Positions 44,974 to 54,385 of a stretch of DNA of 64,000 bases are shown piece by piece; the first letter of the stretch is position 1; each line of letters opens with the position of its first letter. Both the position numbers and the translations under genes were made by a program. Source of the stretch: Pseudodesulfovibrio profundus (GTDB lineage Bacteria; Desulfobacterota; Desulfovibrionia; Desulfovibrionales; Desulfovibrionaceae); NCBI RefSeq assembly GCF_900217235.1, contig NZ_LT907975.1:1027001-1091000 (forward strand). Direction: 5' to 3'. The notes below the pieces were generated by a model. It was given only the letters and a program-made list of their open reading frames with translations. It ran no database searches and was not told the DNA's origin.

Positions 44974-45624
44974 CTAGGATTCTTCTTCCCACTCACTCTG
45001 AATGCGGGCGACGACATCCTGAATCACAGTCAGTTGATCCTCGGGACATATGCCAATCAGCGGAGCGCCTTCGTCGACGTTCTCACCACGGCTGAAGTAC
45101 ACGGAATAGATAATGCCTTCCGGGCCGGAATAAGCAAGCGGAGTTTCACGTTTCATGCGGGAAACGATCATCAGGTCCATACCTTCGGTCACTTTGACGG
45201 AACGCTTGCCAGACACTTTCAACTTTTGATCAACCTCGGGAACAAAGTAATACTTTGCACGCTCAGGGGCGCGGAAAAGGTACAGTGCTTCCTGAAGGAT
45301 GAGTTCAATCACTTCCTGACGAGTCAAATAGTGCTTGATGGTGACGAGCGGCTCTCCAGCCTCGACAAATTTCCCTTCAAGTTCGGTCCGTACAGACTCG
45401 ACAACACCTTTTTCCGGTGCGCTGATGGGCTTTTTGTTCTTCTCTCTTGTCAGGTTGGCCAGAAGCGTGCCCGGCTTTTCCTTGTAATCACCTTCCCGGC
45501 CATACACTTTGTCACCCTTTTTGAGTCCGGCAAACTCAACAACTCCCGTATGGGGAGCGTGGACGACGATTTCGCGGTAGGGAGATGCTTTTACTTTATC
45601 GAGTAATTCTTTGATATTCAGCAC
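44974..45624 (-). CDS. Biotinyl/lipoyl-domain protein of acetyl-CoA carboxylase
   Basis: A 216-residue protein with biotinyl-lipoyl folds: HAPHTGVVEFAGLKKGDKV near the N terminus, SAPEKGVVESV in the middle and a C-terminal hammerhead GLY-turn region LAYSGPEGIIYSVYFSRGENVDEGAPLIGI. The expected AMKM modification site is replaced by SRMKRET, so K in MKR is the likely attachment lysine. GTG 45624 with AAGGA is preferred over ATG 45651. It is downstream of the carboxyltransferase and biotin-carboxylase genes and probably is their carrier. Confidence 0.75.
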   Translation of the reverse strand: MLNIKELLDKVKASPYREIVVHAPHTGVVEFAGLKKGDKVYGREGDYKEKPGTLLANLTREKNKKPISAPEKGVVESVRTELEGKFVEAGEPLVTIKHYLTRQEVIELILQEALYLFRAPERAKYYFVPEVDQKLKVSGKRSVKVTEGMDLMIVSRMKRETPLAYSGPEGIIYSVYFSRGENVDEGAPLIGICPEDQLTVIQDVVARIQSEWEEES

Positions 45625-45776
45625 TATTTTTTTCCTTGCTTTATCGACCACTCATGCAATCGAAGCGGTCGGCTCAAACCTCATTATCATATGGATCGAG
45701 CTTTGATAATTTTCAAACGGGTGTTTACGGAAAACCCTTTACTGGTGCGCATTTGCGCTGTTTCAAACAATCAAGG

Positions 45777-48044
45777 TCAGCGATAGTATAGGTTGCGCCC
45801 ACCCATGGTCAAGAGGGACTGATGGAGGTTTTTTTTCACCTCTCGCCTATCCCAAATTCCATGAATATGCCCCCTCGAAAGAGCATGGTAGCAACGATGG
45901 TAATCCGGGGCGATAGTCATTCCGGTTGTTTCCGTGATGACCCCCGGTCCGGCGAAACCAATATTCGATGAATGCACGGCAAACTGATACGGCGAACACC
46001 CCAGGAAACTGGCTACCGGTCCGGCATAGGAGTTTGTATCGTACAATACAAGATACAGGCCACCGGCATCGATATACCGCCGAACGGCAATCGTGCAGCG
46101 AGGCATCTGAATGACACCGTTAACGCCTTCCTGAATGCGGATTCCCGCTGTTCCATGCACATAGGCAATGAAAGGCTGGCGTTTGCGCCCGGCTCTTTCC
46201 GCTGCCCGAACAAATTTTTCACCTTCAGCAGCGCCGACACTGCCGCCCCTGAACGGAGCACACAGCACGGCCACCACTGTTTCCACTTCTTCGATAACCG
46301 TATCAAAAGTGATGCAGGCGGATTTCAATCCGGTCTTCTCTTTGGCCTTATCCAATTTCAATTCAAACTGTTCGTAAGAAAGCGGATTGATGGACTCGAT
46401 TTCCCGGTTGAATTCCTTTGAAACACTATAGTCGAAAACATTTTCCAGATACCAGCGGTACTCCATGGGGAAATGGTGTCCACAGGAAGGACAGACTCCG
46501 GCGAAATCCCCGAAAAGGTCTGGCACCCAAAGATCCGGGCAGTGGTGGGTCCTGACGTTAGGACAAGATATAGTCCGGTCCTCCTGACTCCGAGGGCTCG
46601 ACCAGGACCATTCGCTCCCGATGAGGCAAGCCCCTTCTTCCGGGCAAGACAGAGAGGTCAGCTTTTCACGAACGTTTTCATCTTTTTTGGCCTCTGCACC
46701 GTCCCCAATGGGGAATTGTCTGTCGAGTGTACGTTTAATGGGAAGCAATAGTTTATGACGGACCAGATGGGCCTCGGCACCCAGTTCTTCGACCATGGAA
46801 TTGAAGCGCTTCCGCTGCCGTCCGATCAGGTCATACTTGAAATAGGCGTGGGTGGAGTCGATGGCAGACTTGGTCGCGGCCATGGCCTGCTTGAAAAGTC
46901 CGGTGTTGTCCAGTCGAGCATGACGACTCATGGCGAGGAACTTCCGTTGGCGTTTTTCAACCAGCCTGTTCAAGGCTGACTTGGAAAGCGACCAAAGCAT
47001 GAAGATGGACTCTGCATCATCCGTCTTGCTGGCCCGAACAACCATGGCTCGGTACAGCTTCATGGACTTGACTTCACTGACGGCTTCATTTGTCGCCTGA
47101 ATCAGCTCACGGCGAAGCTCTCTGAAAAATTCATAGTGATTCGGTCGAGCTCCAAGGGGCGGCTCATACAAGACCTTATCAATATACCCGTTTTGCAGAT
47201 TATCTTCGGCAGTAATGCCGAGTTGGCGGGCGCATTTCTCGATCAGTTCAGGAGTCGCCCTGTCCCCGCCTCGAAGCCCCCCTTCAATGGCGGCAGCCCC
47301 TTCGGGTGAGATGACGGAATAATAGCCATGGGAGAGCATGATTCGACGATCTCCCATGCCAACGGCCTCTGCTCCACCGGAACCACCTTCGGAAAAAACG
47401 GAAACCACCGGCGCACGTAGCGCAGCCATTTCATAGAGGTTGCGAGCAATCTGTTGTGCCGCTCCAGGCCAATCTTCAACGGGATACGCCCCGGGAGTAA
47501 AGACAAAGGTGTGAACCGGAATATTCTCGGTTTCCGCAACCTTCATGTAGTGCAGGGCCTTGGCATTTCCCCATGGCTTGACAGAACCGCCGTTACGGTA
47601 CTCTTCGCCGTGTCCCTTCTCCTGCCCAATAACCATCACCATCTGGTTGATGACCTTGTCGCCTACCCTACGGGTAAAATAGGCCCGGGCAATGAGCATG
47701 GAAGGATCGATGTTGAATTCGCCCTTACCGCCAAGCTCCGTGTAATTGTCATATACGTTTTCAAGAATGTCCTTGAGACAAATGCGTTGGGGATGACGAA
47801 CGATACGCACACGATCCATGGGCGAAAGGGAAAGATCCAGCTTGCGCTCTGTGAAATCGAAAAGCTCTTCAATACGAGCCAGCTCGTCAGTCAGCACTCG
47901 CCCAGGAAGCTTGTGTTCTTTTTCAAGCAACTCGTTGAGCTTGGCACTCAGGAGTCTGATATTGTCATCTTCCTTGGCTCCAAAGATGTCCTTTATGTAC
48001 GTCAGCCGGTCCTTGAGAGCCTGAATTTTTCTTTCGCTATCCAT
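45777..48044 (-). CDS. Acetyl-CoA carboxylase carboxyltransferase, fused alpha-beta
   Basis: A 755-residue single chain. Residues ~1-330 are AccA-like (QRICLKDILENVYDNYTELGG, VFTPGAYP..EDWPGAAQQIARNLYEMA, SEGGSGGAEAVGMGDR) and ~470-755 AccD-like, with a zinc-finger region (CPNVRTHHCPD ... CPSCGHHFPMEYRWYLE) and the carboxybiotin-binding GTAGIRIQEGVNGVIQMPR. It transfers CO2 from carboxybiotin to acetyl-CoA for fatty-acid synthesis. In most bacteria the two are separate genes. It is 2 bp downstream of accC. Another acyl-CoA substrate cannot be excluded. Confidence 0.88.
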   Translation of the reverse strand: MDSERKIQALKDRLTYIKDIFGAKEDDNIRLLSAKLNELLEKEHKLPGRVLTDELARIEELFDFTERKLDLSLSPMDRVRIVRHPQRICLKDILENVYDNYTELGGKGEFNIDPSMLIARAYFTRRVGDKVINQMVMVIGQEKGHGEEYRNGGSVKPWGNAKALHYMKVAETENIPVHTFVFTPGAYPVEDWPGAAQQIARNLYEMAALRAPVVSVFSEGGSGGAEAVGMGDRRIMLSHGYYSVISPEGAAAIEGGLRGGDRATPELIEKCARQLGITAEDNLQNGYIDKVLYEPPLGARPNHYEFFRELRRELIQATNEAVSEVKSMKLYRAMVVRASKTDDAESIFMLWSLSKSALNRLVEKRQRKFLAMSRHARLDNTGLFKQAMAATKSAIDSTHAYFKYDLIGRQRKRFNSMVEELGAEAHLVRHKLLLPIKRTLDRQFPIGDGAEAKKDENVREKLTSLSCPEEGACLIGSEWSWSSPRSQEDRTISCPNVRTHHCPDLWVPDLFGDFAGVCPSCGHHFPMEYRWYLENVFDYSVSKEFNREIESINPLSYEQFELKLDKAKEKTGLKSACITFDTVIEEVETVVAVLCAPFRGGSVGAAEGEKFVRAAERAGRKRQPFIAYVHGTAGIRIQEGVNGVIQMPRCTIAVRRYIDAGGLYLVLYDTNSYAGPVASFLGCSPYQFAVHSSNIGFAGPGVITETTGMTIAPDYHRCYHALSRGHIHGIWDRREVKKNLHQSLLTMGGRNLYYR

Positions 48045-48046
48045 GA

Positions 48047-49462
48047 TCAGAACTCCAGGATATTATTCGTCTTTTCTTTCAAGTATTCAATATTGGTAAA
48101 GAATTCACTGGTTCCACCGCCCACGCCTGAGAGTTCGACCTCTTCCAGAAAGCGCAAGCCGCGCTCCTTGACCTCATCCAGGTCTTTTCCCCAGACAATT
48201 GCCAGGGCAAGGTTGGGATCGTACTCCATGGGAATTTCATATTCCCTGTCAACGGGAACCTGGGTAAAGATTTGCAGCCAGTCGTGTTCCTGCCACTTGA
48301 AGTTCACAATTTTTCCTGAGCAGGGCGTGAAACGGTTGACCGTGTTTTCCGCGACTATGCGATACTCGATCCCGACACCGACGAACTCGACATCATCCTG
48401 AGTGTAGCCCATGGGCTCGCCCAGTGCCAAACGCAACTGCTCGGTAATAATATCGACAGGCTCACCCTTTACTCTCGAAATGATGGATGAAACCCCATTC
48501 TCGACCTGAATTCGAGTGTTCACTTCCATGAGGAACGGCTCTCCTCGTGGCGTGACGATCCATTCCCAGGTGCCGACATTGTCGTACCCGGATTCACGGG
48601 CCATTGAGAGCGAATATTCCGTGATGTCACTGAGGACCTTTTCAGCATCAAAGGTATAGGGAAGCACGCCTGGCACAAATCCGGGGGCGACCTCTACCCG
48701 CTTCTGCTTGCCGGTGGATTGTATGGAACAATTGCGTGTGCCGAAGTGTACCTGTGATGTGCCGGTACGGTCGCATACCACCTGGACTTCGAGATGGTTG
48801 AAGTCGAAGATTCGCTGTTCGATCAGGACACCTTCGTCGCCGAAATTACGCTTTGCATAGTTGCGAATACGCCGGAAAACGGAGCGGAATTCATCGAAGT
48901 TGTATACTTCTTCGATGCCCATGCCGCCACCGCCGGCTGACGCCTTGACCATGACCACGCCATCGATAATCCCCTGAGAGGACTGGAACTTGAAAAGACT
49001 TTCCGCAATTTCCTCGGCTTCGACTTCACTGTAAACAGGTCGGTCTGACCCGGGTACTGTGGGAACTCCGAGACTGCGGGCTATGCGTTTGGTATTGATT
49101 TTATCACCGAGATCACGAATGACCCACCAGGACGGACCGATGAACTCCATTGGCCTGTCTCTGCGAATAACTCTTCTGGCAAAACGAAAATCTTCCGCAA
49201 AAAAGCCGTAACCTGGATGGACCGCGGTGGCACCAGCAGCATCGGCTACGGCAAAGAGCTCATTAGCATCGAGGTATGACACGATCTTGTAAACCGCTTC
49301 ATCCCCGGCCAATTCACGAGCAAGGCGAACATGACCACATTCCTCGTCTTCGGCAGTATAAACACAAACGAAGTCCACTCCGATCCGTTGACATGCCCGC
49401 ATGACGCGCATGGCAATTTCACCGCGGTTGGCAATAAGGACCTTGTGTCGGTCAATTGTCAT
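48047..49462 (-). CDS. accC: Biotin carboxylase
   Basis: A 471-residue ATP-grasp enzyme: KVLIANRGEIAMRVMRACQRIG, HPGYGFFAED, the glycine-rich ATP lid VKASAGGGGMGI (~residues 170-182), EQRIFDFNHLEVQVVCD, and FLMEVNTRIQVENGVSSIISRV (the catalytic Glu/Arg region, normally EMNTRxQVEH; here EN replaces EH). It carboxylates biotin on the carrier protein using ATP and bicarbonate. It is the first gene of the carboxylase set, with fused carboxyltransferase and carrier downstream. Confidence 0.9.
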   Translation of the reverse strand: MTIDRHKVLIANRGEIAMRVMRACQRIGVDFVCVYTAEDEECGHVRLARELAGDEAVYKIVSYLDANELFAVADAAGATAVHPGYGFFAEDFRFARRVIRRDRPMEFIGPSWWVIRDLGDKINTKRIARSLGVPTVPGSDRPVYSEVEAEEIAESLFKFQSSQGIIDGVVMVKASAGGGGMGIEEVYNFDEFRSVFRRIRNYAKRNFGDEGVLIEQRIFDFNHLEVQVVCDRTGTSQVHFGTRNCSIQSTGKQKRVEVAPGFVPGVLPYTFDAEKVLSDITEYSLSMARESGYDNVGTWEWIVTPRGEPFLMEVNTRIQVENGVSSIISRVKGEPVDIITEQLRLALGEPMGYTQDDVEFVGVGIEYRIVAENTVNRFTPCSGKIVNFKWQEHDWLQIFTQVPVDREYEIPMEYDPNLALAIVWGKDLDEVKERGLRFLEEVELSGVGGGTSEFFTNIEYLKEKTNNILEF

Positions 49463-49473
49463 TGAGATACCGT

Positions 49474-49857
49474 TTATTCCTGTTCGCGCTGCTTTTTACG
49501 CAAGGCGATGAGCCGCTTCTGGACCTCCAAAACAAGTTTATCCAACTTGGCCTGCTGCTTGAGATTCAACTCAACGAAGTTGATTCCCACAATACCATTG
49601 TCCAAAACGCGTATGACCTTGGCCGTAGCGCCGCTCAAAAACAGCTTGTTGTTGATTAACAGGTCGCACTCTATGTGCGCCCCCTCCTCAAAACGCTTTT
49701 CAGGATCAAGGACTGCGAAGCCGGTTGCACTCAGATCTTTGACATCAAGAACTCTATCCTGATCTTCAAATCGAACAGTCAATCCAGGTACTTTTGTTCG
49801 AAAAGCCTTCCTGAGCTGTTCTTCTTTCCCGGCTGGTAGTTTAATATCAAATCCCAT
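49474..49857 (-). CDS. PilZ-domain protein
   Basis: A 127-residue cytoplasmic protein with the PilZ fold (AFRTKVPGLTVRFEDQDRVLDVKDLSATGFAVLDP, GIVGINFVELNLKQQAKLDKLV). PilZ domains bind cyclic di-GMP; the canonical RxxxR is weak here (RKAFRTKV), while D-x-S-x-x-G is present as DLSATG. Placed between motB and the carboxylase genes, it may tune motility. Confidence 0.82.
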   Translation of the reverse strand: MGFDIKLPAGKEEQLRKAFRTKVPGLTVRFEDQDRVLDVKDLSATGFAVLDPEKRFEEGAHIECDLLINNKLFLSGATAKVIRVLDNGIVGINFVELNLKQQAKLDKLVLEVQKRLIALRKKQREQE

Positions 49858-49895
49858 GATTCCCTCGTAAAGGCCTAAAACATCATCTAAGAGTA

Positions 49896-50642
49896 TTACT
49901 TACCCATAACGCGCTTTTCAAGCACGAATTCCACCCTGCGGTTCTTGGCACGGTATTCTGCGGACGTGTTGGGATAGAGCGGATCGAGATAAGCAAGTCC
50001 CGTGGCCGTCAGACGGGTCGATTCAATACCCATCTTAAGAAGATGTCGCAATACCGATACGGCCCGCAAGGCAGACACTTCCCAGTTGTCCTTGAAGCGG
50101 GACCGGGAAGAAGGCCGAACATTATCAGTATAACCAACAATCTTAATGGTCTGGTCACGGTGTTGTATAAAGAAATCCTTCAGCTGTGACACAAGCACTT
50201 TACCCTGCGGAGACAGCTCGATCTGGCCGGACTTGAACAGGACATCCCCGGGAACGCGTAGTGTGATGACGCCATCTTCAAAATTGGCAGAGACCAGCCC
50301 CTCAACGCCTTTTTTCGTCTGTAGCGTTTTGACTTCTGCAAAGACTTTTCGCTGGGACTCGATAATCTGTCTGCGCATCAACGCCTGATCAAGGAGTACT
50401 CCTGCTTCGTCACGGGTAATTTTACTTGTGGAAATTTCCTGCAACTGGCCTTGGAGCGCTTTGGTCACTGAGGTAAAAGTCTCGGAAAACTTCTCGGTAT
50501 CCAAAGTGGACATGGAATACAGCAGAACAAAAAAAACAAGAAGCAGCATGGAAAGATCGGCAAACGTGGTCAACCACTCCTGCCCATCCGGTTCCTCTTC
50601 ATCAGAAACGAAAAAACTGTGCTCTTCGTGTTTGTTGGCCAT
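49896..50642 (-). CDS. motB: Flagellar motor stator protein MotB
   Basis: A 248-residue protein with one N-terminal membrane helix containing the proton-path aspartate (LTTFADLSMLLLVFFVLLYSM) and a C-terminal OmpA-like peptidoglycan-binding domain (IKIVGYTDNVRPSS, NWEVSALRAVSVLRHLL, NRRVEFVLEKR). It anchors the MotAB stator to the wall. ATG 50642 directly abuts the motA stop. Confidence 0.94.
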   Translation of the reverse strand: MANKHEEHSFFVSDEEEPDGQEWLTTFADLSMLLLVFFVLLYSMSTLDTEKFSETFTSVTKALQGQLQEISTSKITRDEAGVLLDQALMRRQIIESQRKVFAEVKTLQTKKGVEGLVSANFEDGVITLRVPGDVLFKSGQIELSPQGKVLVSQLKDFFIQHRDQTIKIVGYTDNVRPSSRSRFKDNWEVSALRAVSVLRHLLKMGIESTRLTATGLAYLDPLYPNTSAEYRAKNRRVEFVLEKRVMGK

Positions 50643-51395
50643 CTACCTATTCTCGCGTTCCTTGGGTGCCAGAAACGATGAAAGCTTCTCGTACACCAAT
50701 CTCGGGTTATTATTTTCCAGAATCGACTTGGCGCCTTCGAAGATGATCTCCAAATGCAATTGTTCCTGGAGCGTTCTCGCCCTGAGCTTTGCGGCAATGG
50801 GAATAAAAAAGAGTGTGGACATGGCGCTGCCATAAAACGTCGTCAACAATGCAACCGCCATTGCCGGTCCGATGGCTTTGGGATCGCTGAGCTGAGACAG
50901 CATCTGCACAAGACCGATGAGAGTACCCATCATACCAAACGACGGGGCCAAAGCAGCCAGACGCTTGAAAACATCCTGACCGACCTGGTGTCGTCGTCGC
51001 ATGGAGTTGATCTCGATCGCCAGTGTGGTGCGGATGATTTCCGGATCAGCGTTATCGGCAATGAGCTGGCAGGATTTTTTGAGAACCATGTTCTCGGTCT
51101 GTACATTTTCCAGCGCAACCAGTCCTTCACGGCGGCTGATTTCAGCAACTTTCACCATGATATTGACAACGTCACGGACTTTTGTCTTCCGCTGGACTAA
51201 AATCTTGAATGCAGCTGTAAAGGCTTGTATGACCTCTTCAAAGGGGAACGCCACCATGATGGATGCCAGCGTACCACCGACAACAATCATCATACCGGGG
51301 ATGTTGATAAATACATCCATGGCGCCACCGATAATGATGGCCCCTATGATCAGGGAAAAGCCTACGGCAAGGCCTAATAGAGTCACAATATCCAT
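50643..51395 (-). CDS. motA: Flagellar motor stator protein MotA
   Basis: A 250-residue four-helix membrane protein: LLGLAVGFSLIIGAIIIGG, GMMIVVGGTLASIMVAFP, cytoplasmic loop with RRREG-like charges, and LAALAPSFGMMGTLIGLVQML plus AVALLTTFYGSAMSTLFFIPIAAKL. It forms the ion channel of the stator with MotB. It is divergent from punA across ~88 bp. Confidence 0.94.
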   Translation of the reverse strand: MDIVTLLGLAVGFSLIIGAIIIGGAMDVFINIPGMMIVVGGTLASIMVAFPFEEVIQAFTAAFKILVQRKTKVRDVVNIMVKVAEISRREGLVALENVQTENMVLKKSCQLIADNADPEIIRTTLAIEINSMRRRHQVGQDVFKRLAALAPSFGMMGTLIGLVQMLSQLSDPKAIGPAMAVALLTTFYGSAMSTLFFIPIAAKLRARTLQEQLHLEIIFEGAKSILENNNPRLVYEKLSSFLAPKERENR

Positions 51396-51482
51396 AAATC
51401 GAGCCTATCCTTCGGTTCAATTCGGCCCACATTTCCATGTGGTCAACTATACCTCCACACTGCACCACCAAAAGGAGTCAGC

Positions 51483-52322
51483 ATGCAATACCGAGAGAAG
51501 ATACAATACTCTGCCGCATATATACAAGAAAAGCTAGACAAAATTCAAGCCGGAACAGTTGCTTTGATTACCGGCACAGGGCTGGGAGGCCTGACCGAAG
51601 CCATTCAATCGCCCTGCTCCATCCCCTATGCAACCATCCCCCACTTTCCTGTCTCCACGGTAAAAAGCCACGCAGGAGAGCTAATCCACGGAACCATCGA
51701 AGGAACGCCGGTTTTGGCATTGAACGGCCGATTCCACTTGTATGAAGGATTTACTGCCCAGGAAGCGACCCACTCCATCCGTGTGCTCGGCGAGTTGGGC
51801 ATCAAAACACTGATTCTGACCAACGCCGCCGGAGCTCTCAACCCATCCTTTGCAACCGGCGCGCCCATGCTCATCGAGGACCACATCAACCTCACAGGCA
51901 CCACTCCTTTACGCGGAGACAACAATGATTCGTGGGGCGAACGGTTTCCTGACATGTGCATGGTGTACGATGAAAAGCTGCGAAAGCTTGCCATTGAAGA
52001 AGCCCTTGAACTAGGGATCCGACTGGAACGCGGCGTGTACATGCAGGTAATGGGACCGAACATGGAAACCCCGGCGGAAACGCGCATGTACAAGACCATG
52101 GGTGCCGACGCCATCGGCATGTCCACATGCATGGAAGCCATTGCCGCACATCACATGGGTATACGAATTATGGGCATATCCTGCCTGACCAACAAGAACC
52201 TTCCCGACTGCATGAAGGAAGCCCCTCTGGAACAGGTCATTGCCCAAGCCCAGCAGTCTTCGGCGGCAATGACAAAACTCATTCGAAGCATCCTAAAGGA
52301 AATCGCTCAAATAACCGATTAA
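51483..52322 (+). CDS. punA: Purine nucleoside phosphorylase
   Basis: A 279-residue trimeric-type phosphorylase. Motifs: ITGTGLGGLTEAI (phosphate loop), GRFHLYEGF, LILTNAAGALNP, and MQVMGPNMETPAETRMYKTMGADAIGMSTCMEAIAAHHMGI. It splits purine (deoxy)ribonucleosides with phosphate in salvage. AAAGGAG precedes ATG 51483. Its partner deoC lies at 58.1 kb. Confidence 0.92.
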   Translation: MQYREKIQYSAAYIQEKLDKIQAGTVALITGTGLGGLTEAIQSPCSIPYATIPHFPVSTVKSHAGELIHGTIEGTPVLALNGRFHLYEGFTAQEATHSIRVLGELGIKTLILTNAAGALNPSFATGAPMLIEDHINLTGTTPLRGDNNDSWGERFPDMCMVYDEKLRKLAIEEALELGIRLERGVYMQVMGPNMETPAETRMYKTMGADAIGMSTCMEAIAAHHMGIRIMGISCLTNKNLPDCMKEAPLEQVIAQAQQSSAAMTKLIRSILKEIAQITD

Positions 52323-52950
52323 ACACCAGAGCGATTCTTTCTTATGTATATGTAGTCACGAACCAAAGGATACAGGACGGAAGACATGTCCACATTTCGA
52401 ATGACATTAGCCTTGATCTCTACGGCACTGCTGGTTGCAGGATGCAGCGGTTCCCAACGAACCGAGACCATTCCTTTTGACTACGTTTTGGACACCGTGC
52501 CTACCTCCAAGAACTATCACGATCTGGATGAAACGCCTGTCATTGAATTGAACAACCAGGCCGCTGACACATTGTTCAGGTACGTGACTGAAGAAGAGTT
52601 ATCACCCAACTCACCTGTTTACGTGAAGCCATTCATCAACGGGGGCAACGCCGGGGACCAGTCCATATTCGGACACATCATGAGTCAGCAAGTCCGAGAC
52701 AGACTGGTACAGCGAGGCGTTAACGTCACTGTTGGGGCACCGAAGCCAACGGAATACTTCAAGCCCCAGTCTCCTTCCACACAGCCGAAAAACGCTACGG
52801 ATGAACAGGAGAAACCAACACTCCCTCCCCGCGCTGGCGTGCTTGAAGGAACATATGTGATTGGAAAGGACTTCATTTACATGAGCGCTTCCATCATCCG
52901 CCTCGACGACAAGGTTATCGTATCGGCACACAACTGGCTCATCCCTATTA

Positions 52951-54218
52951 GAGACCTCTGCACGGCAAATCCCACACTTTTACTCTTTAACTATTTGATT
53001 TATTATGCTATTATTTCTCCATCCAAAGGAGGAAGGCATGGCTATTCGGCAGAAAGGACCTCGGTTGGGTGATTACTTCCTGGGGCACCGCAGAACCAAG
53101 ACCACATTTCTGGATGAGATCAACGAACTCATCGACTGGCAGCCCATCAACGCCTTTCTGTGCAAGAAGATCAGGCGCAAGGCCAACGCCGTGGGCAATC
53201 CCGCCTATCCGCCTCTGGCGATGTTCAAGATTCTGCTCTTGCAGCGTTGGTACAACCTGAGTGATCCGGGCGTGGAGCAGGCGCTGCTCGACCGGCTCTC
53301 CTTTGTCAGATTTACCGGTTTTTCCATCGAGGACGACGTGCCGGACGAGACCACCATATGCCGTTTCCGTAACGGTTTGATCCGCCTGAAGGTGCTGGAC
53401 TCCTTGCTCGACATGCTTAACCGCCAGCTTGAAGGACAAGGGCTTCTTGTCCGTGAGGGAGCCGTGGTGGACGCCTCGGTAGTCGAGTCGCAGCGGCGGC
53501 CGCGCAAGGTTATCGACGTGATGCCTGAGGACCGTTCCGAGGACGCCGAAGAACAGGATGGGCCGGTGGACTGCCGGGTCAGCTATTCGGATGACGAGGA
53601 GGCGGCCTGGCTCCGCAAGAGAAATCGGGCCTATTACGGCTACAAGCTCCATGCCGCGACGGACAGTCGAGACGGGTTTCTGCTCTGTGGTCACATCACT
53701 CCCGCGAACCATTCGGACACGGGCGAATTCGAGCGGCTCGTGAATGGCGTCGGCCTTGATCCCGGCGCACGGGTTTATGCGGACAAGGGCTATTGCAGCG
53801 GGAAGAACCGGGACATTCTGTTTGATCGCGATTTGGAGGACGGAACCATGGACAAGACGCCTCGTGGCGGCAGGCTGACAGACTTCGAAAAGACCCGCAA
53901 CCGTGACATCAGCAGCATTCGGCAAATAGTCGAGCGGGCCTTCGGCACACTCAAACGTGGCTACGCATTCTTTCGGTCCCGATACGTGGGTCGTGAGAAG
54001 GTGGAGGGAGAGTTCCACATCCTCGCCATGGCGTTCAATTTGAAAAAAGCTGTTCGACTGGCGCGAGCCTGAAGGGAGAGGTGCGTCCAAAATCCGGCAT
54101 TTCGGCCAGAAATGGCAGGAAAAGGCCGGGAATGAGCCCAAGCTGGGGTGCGGTCAGAACATCAAATTGGGTGCGGAGCGCAAGGCACGGACGCGAAAAG
54201 GGGATGCGCAGAGGTCTC
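52951..54218 (+). mobile_element. IS5-family element, copy 1
   Basis: A 1268-bp IS with ends GAGACCTCTGC (52951) and its complement ending at 54218. TATTA flanks both sides (52946-52950 and 54219-54223). The copy at 63098 has the same left end and, over its visible 0.9 kb, appears identical, pointing to recent transposition. Confidence 0.9.
53038..54072 (+). CDS. IS5-family transposase
   Basis: A 344-residue DDE transposase: DETTICRFRNGL N-terminal block, VVDASVVESQRR (first Asp), VYADKGYCSGKNR (second Asp) and RQIVERAFGTLKRGY (Glu). ATG 53038 follows AAAGGAGGAAGGC. The frame is intact. Confidence 0.93.
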   Translation: MAIRQKGPRLGDYFLGHRRTKTTFLDEINELIDWQPINAFLCKKIRRKANAVGNPAYPPLAMFKILLLQRWYNLSDPGVEQALLDRLSFVRFTGFSIEDDVPDETTICRFRNGLIRLKVLDSLLDMLNRQLEGQGLLVREGAVVDASVVESQRRPRKVIDVMPEDRSEDAEEQDGPVDCRVSYSDDEEAAWLRKRNRAYYGYKLHAATDSRDGFLLCGHITPANHSDTGEFERLVNGVGLDPGARVYADKGYCSGKNRDILFDRDLEDGTMDKTPRGGRLTDFEKTRNRDISSIRQIVERAFGTLKRGYAFFRSRYVGREKVEGEFHILAMAFNLKKAVRLARA

Positions 54219-54337
54219 TATTACGGAAAACATTCGCTGGTGGCTGCCTCAAATACAACCAAAGGACGGGTTGCTGCCAACGGTTCAAACCCAATTCAAA
54301 TAGATCGGAATATTCAAACTTGATAACAAATAAAAAA

Positions 54338-54366
54338 GGGTGCCGACATATCGGCACCCTTTTTTA
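54338..54366. terminator. Bidirectional intrinsic terminator
   Basis: GGGTGCCGA (54338-54346), CATA, TCGGCACCC (54351-54359) with A6 before and T6 after. It can end both the lipoprotein gene (plus) and the kor operon (minus). Confidence 0.92.
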
Positions 54367-54385
54367 TTGTAATTTGACTATGGAC

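Larger units (their letters stand above)
52386..54303 (+). pseudogene. FlgO-domain lipoprotein gene split by IS5
   Basis: The N part (52386-52950) has a lipoprotein signal (LISTALLVAGCSGS) and a FlgO-like domain (FVKPFINGGN-like region, IMSQQVRDRLVQRGVNVTVG, GTYVIGKDFIYMSASIIRLDDKVIVSAHNWLIPI). Removing the IS (52951-54218) and one TATTA copy continues in frame as TENIRWWLPQIQPKDGLLPTVQTQFK and a stop at 54301-54303, ~220 residues in all. FlgO proteins are outer-membrane components associated with flagella. The insertion adds foreign residues and an early stop, so the C-terminal segment is lost. Confidence 0.82.

Noticed and set aside
53011-54141. 376-codon minus-strand frame within the IS5 element
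   Set aside because: Complement of the transposase gene; repeated at 63158 only because the IS is repeated.
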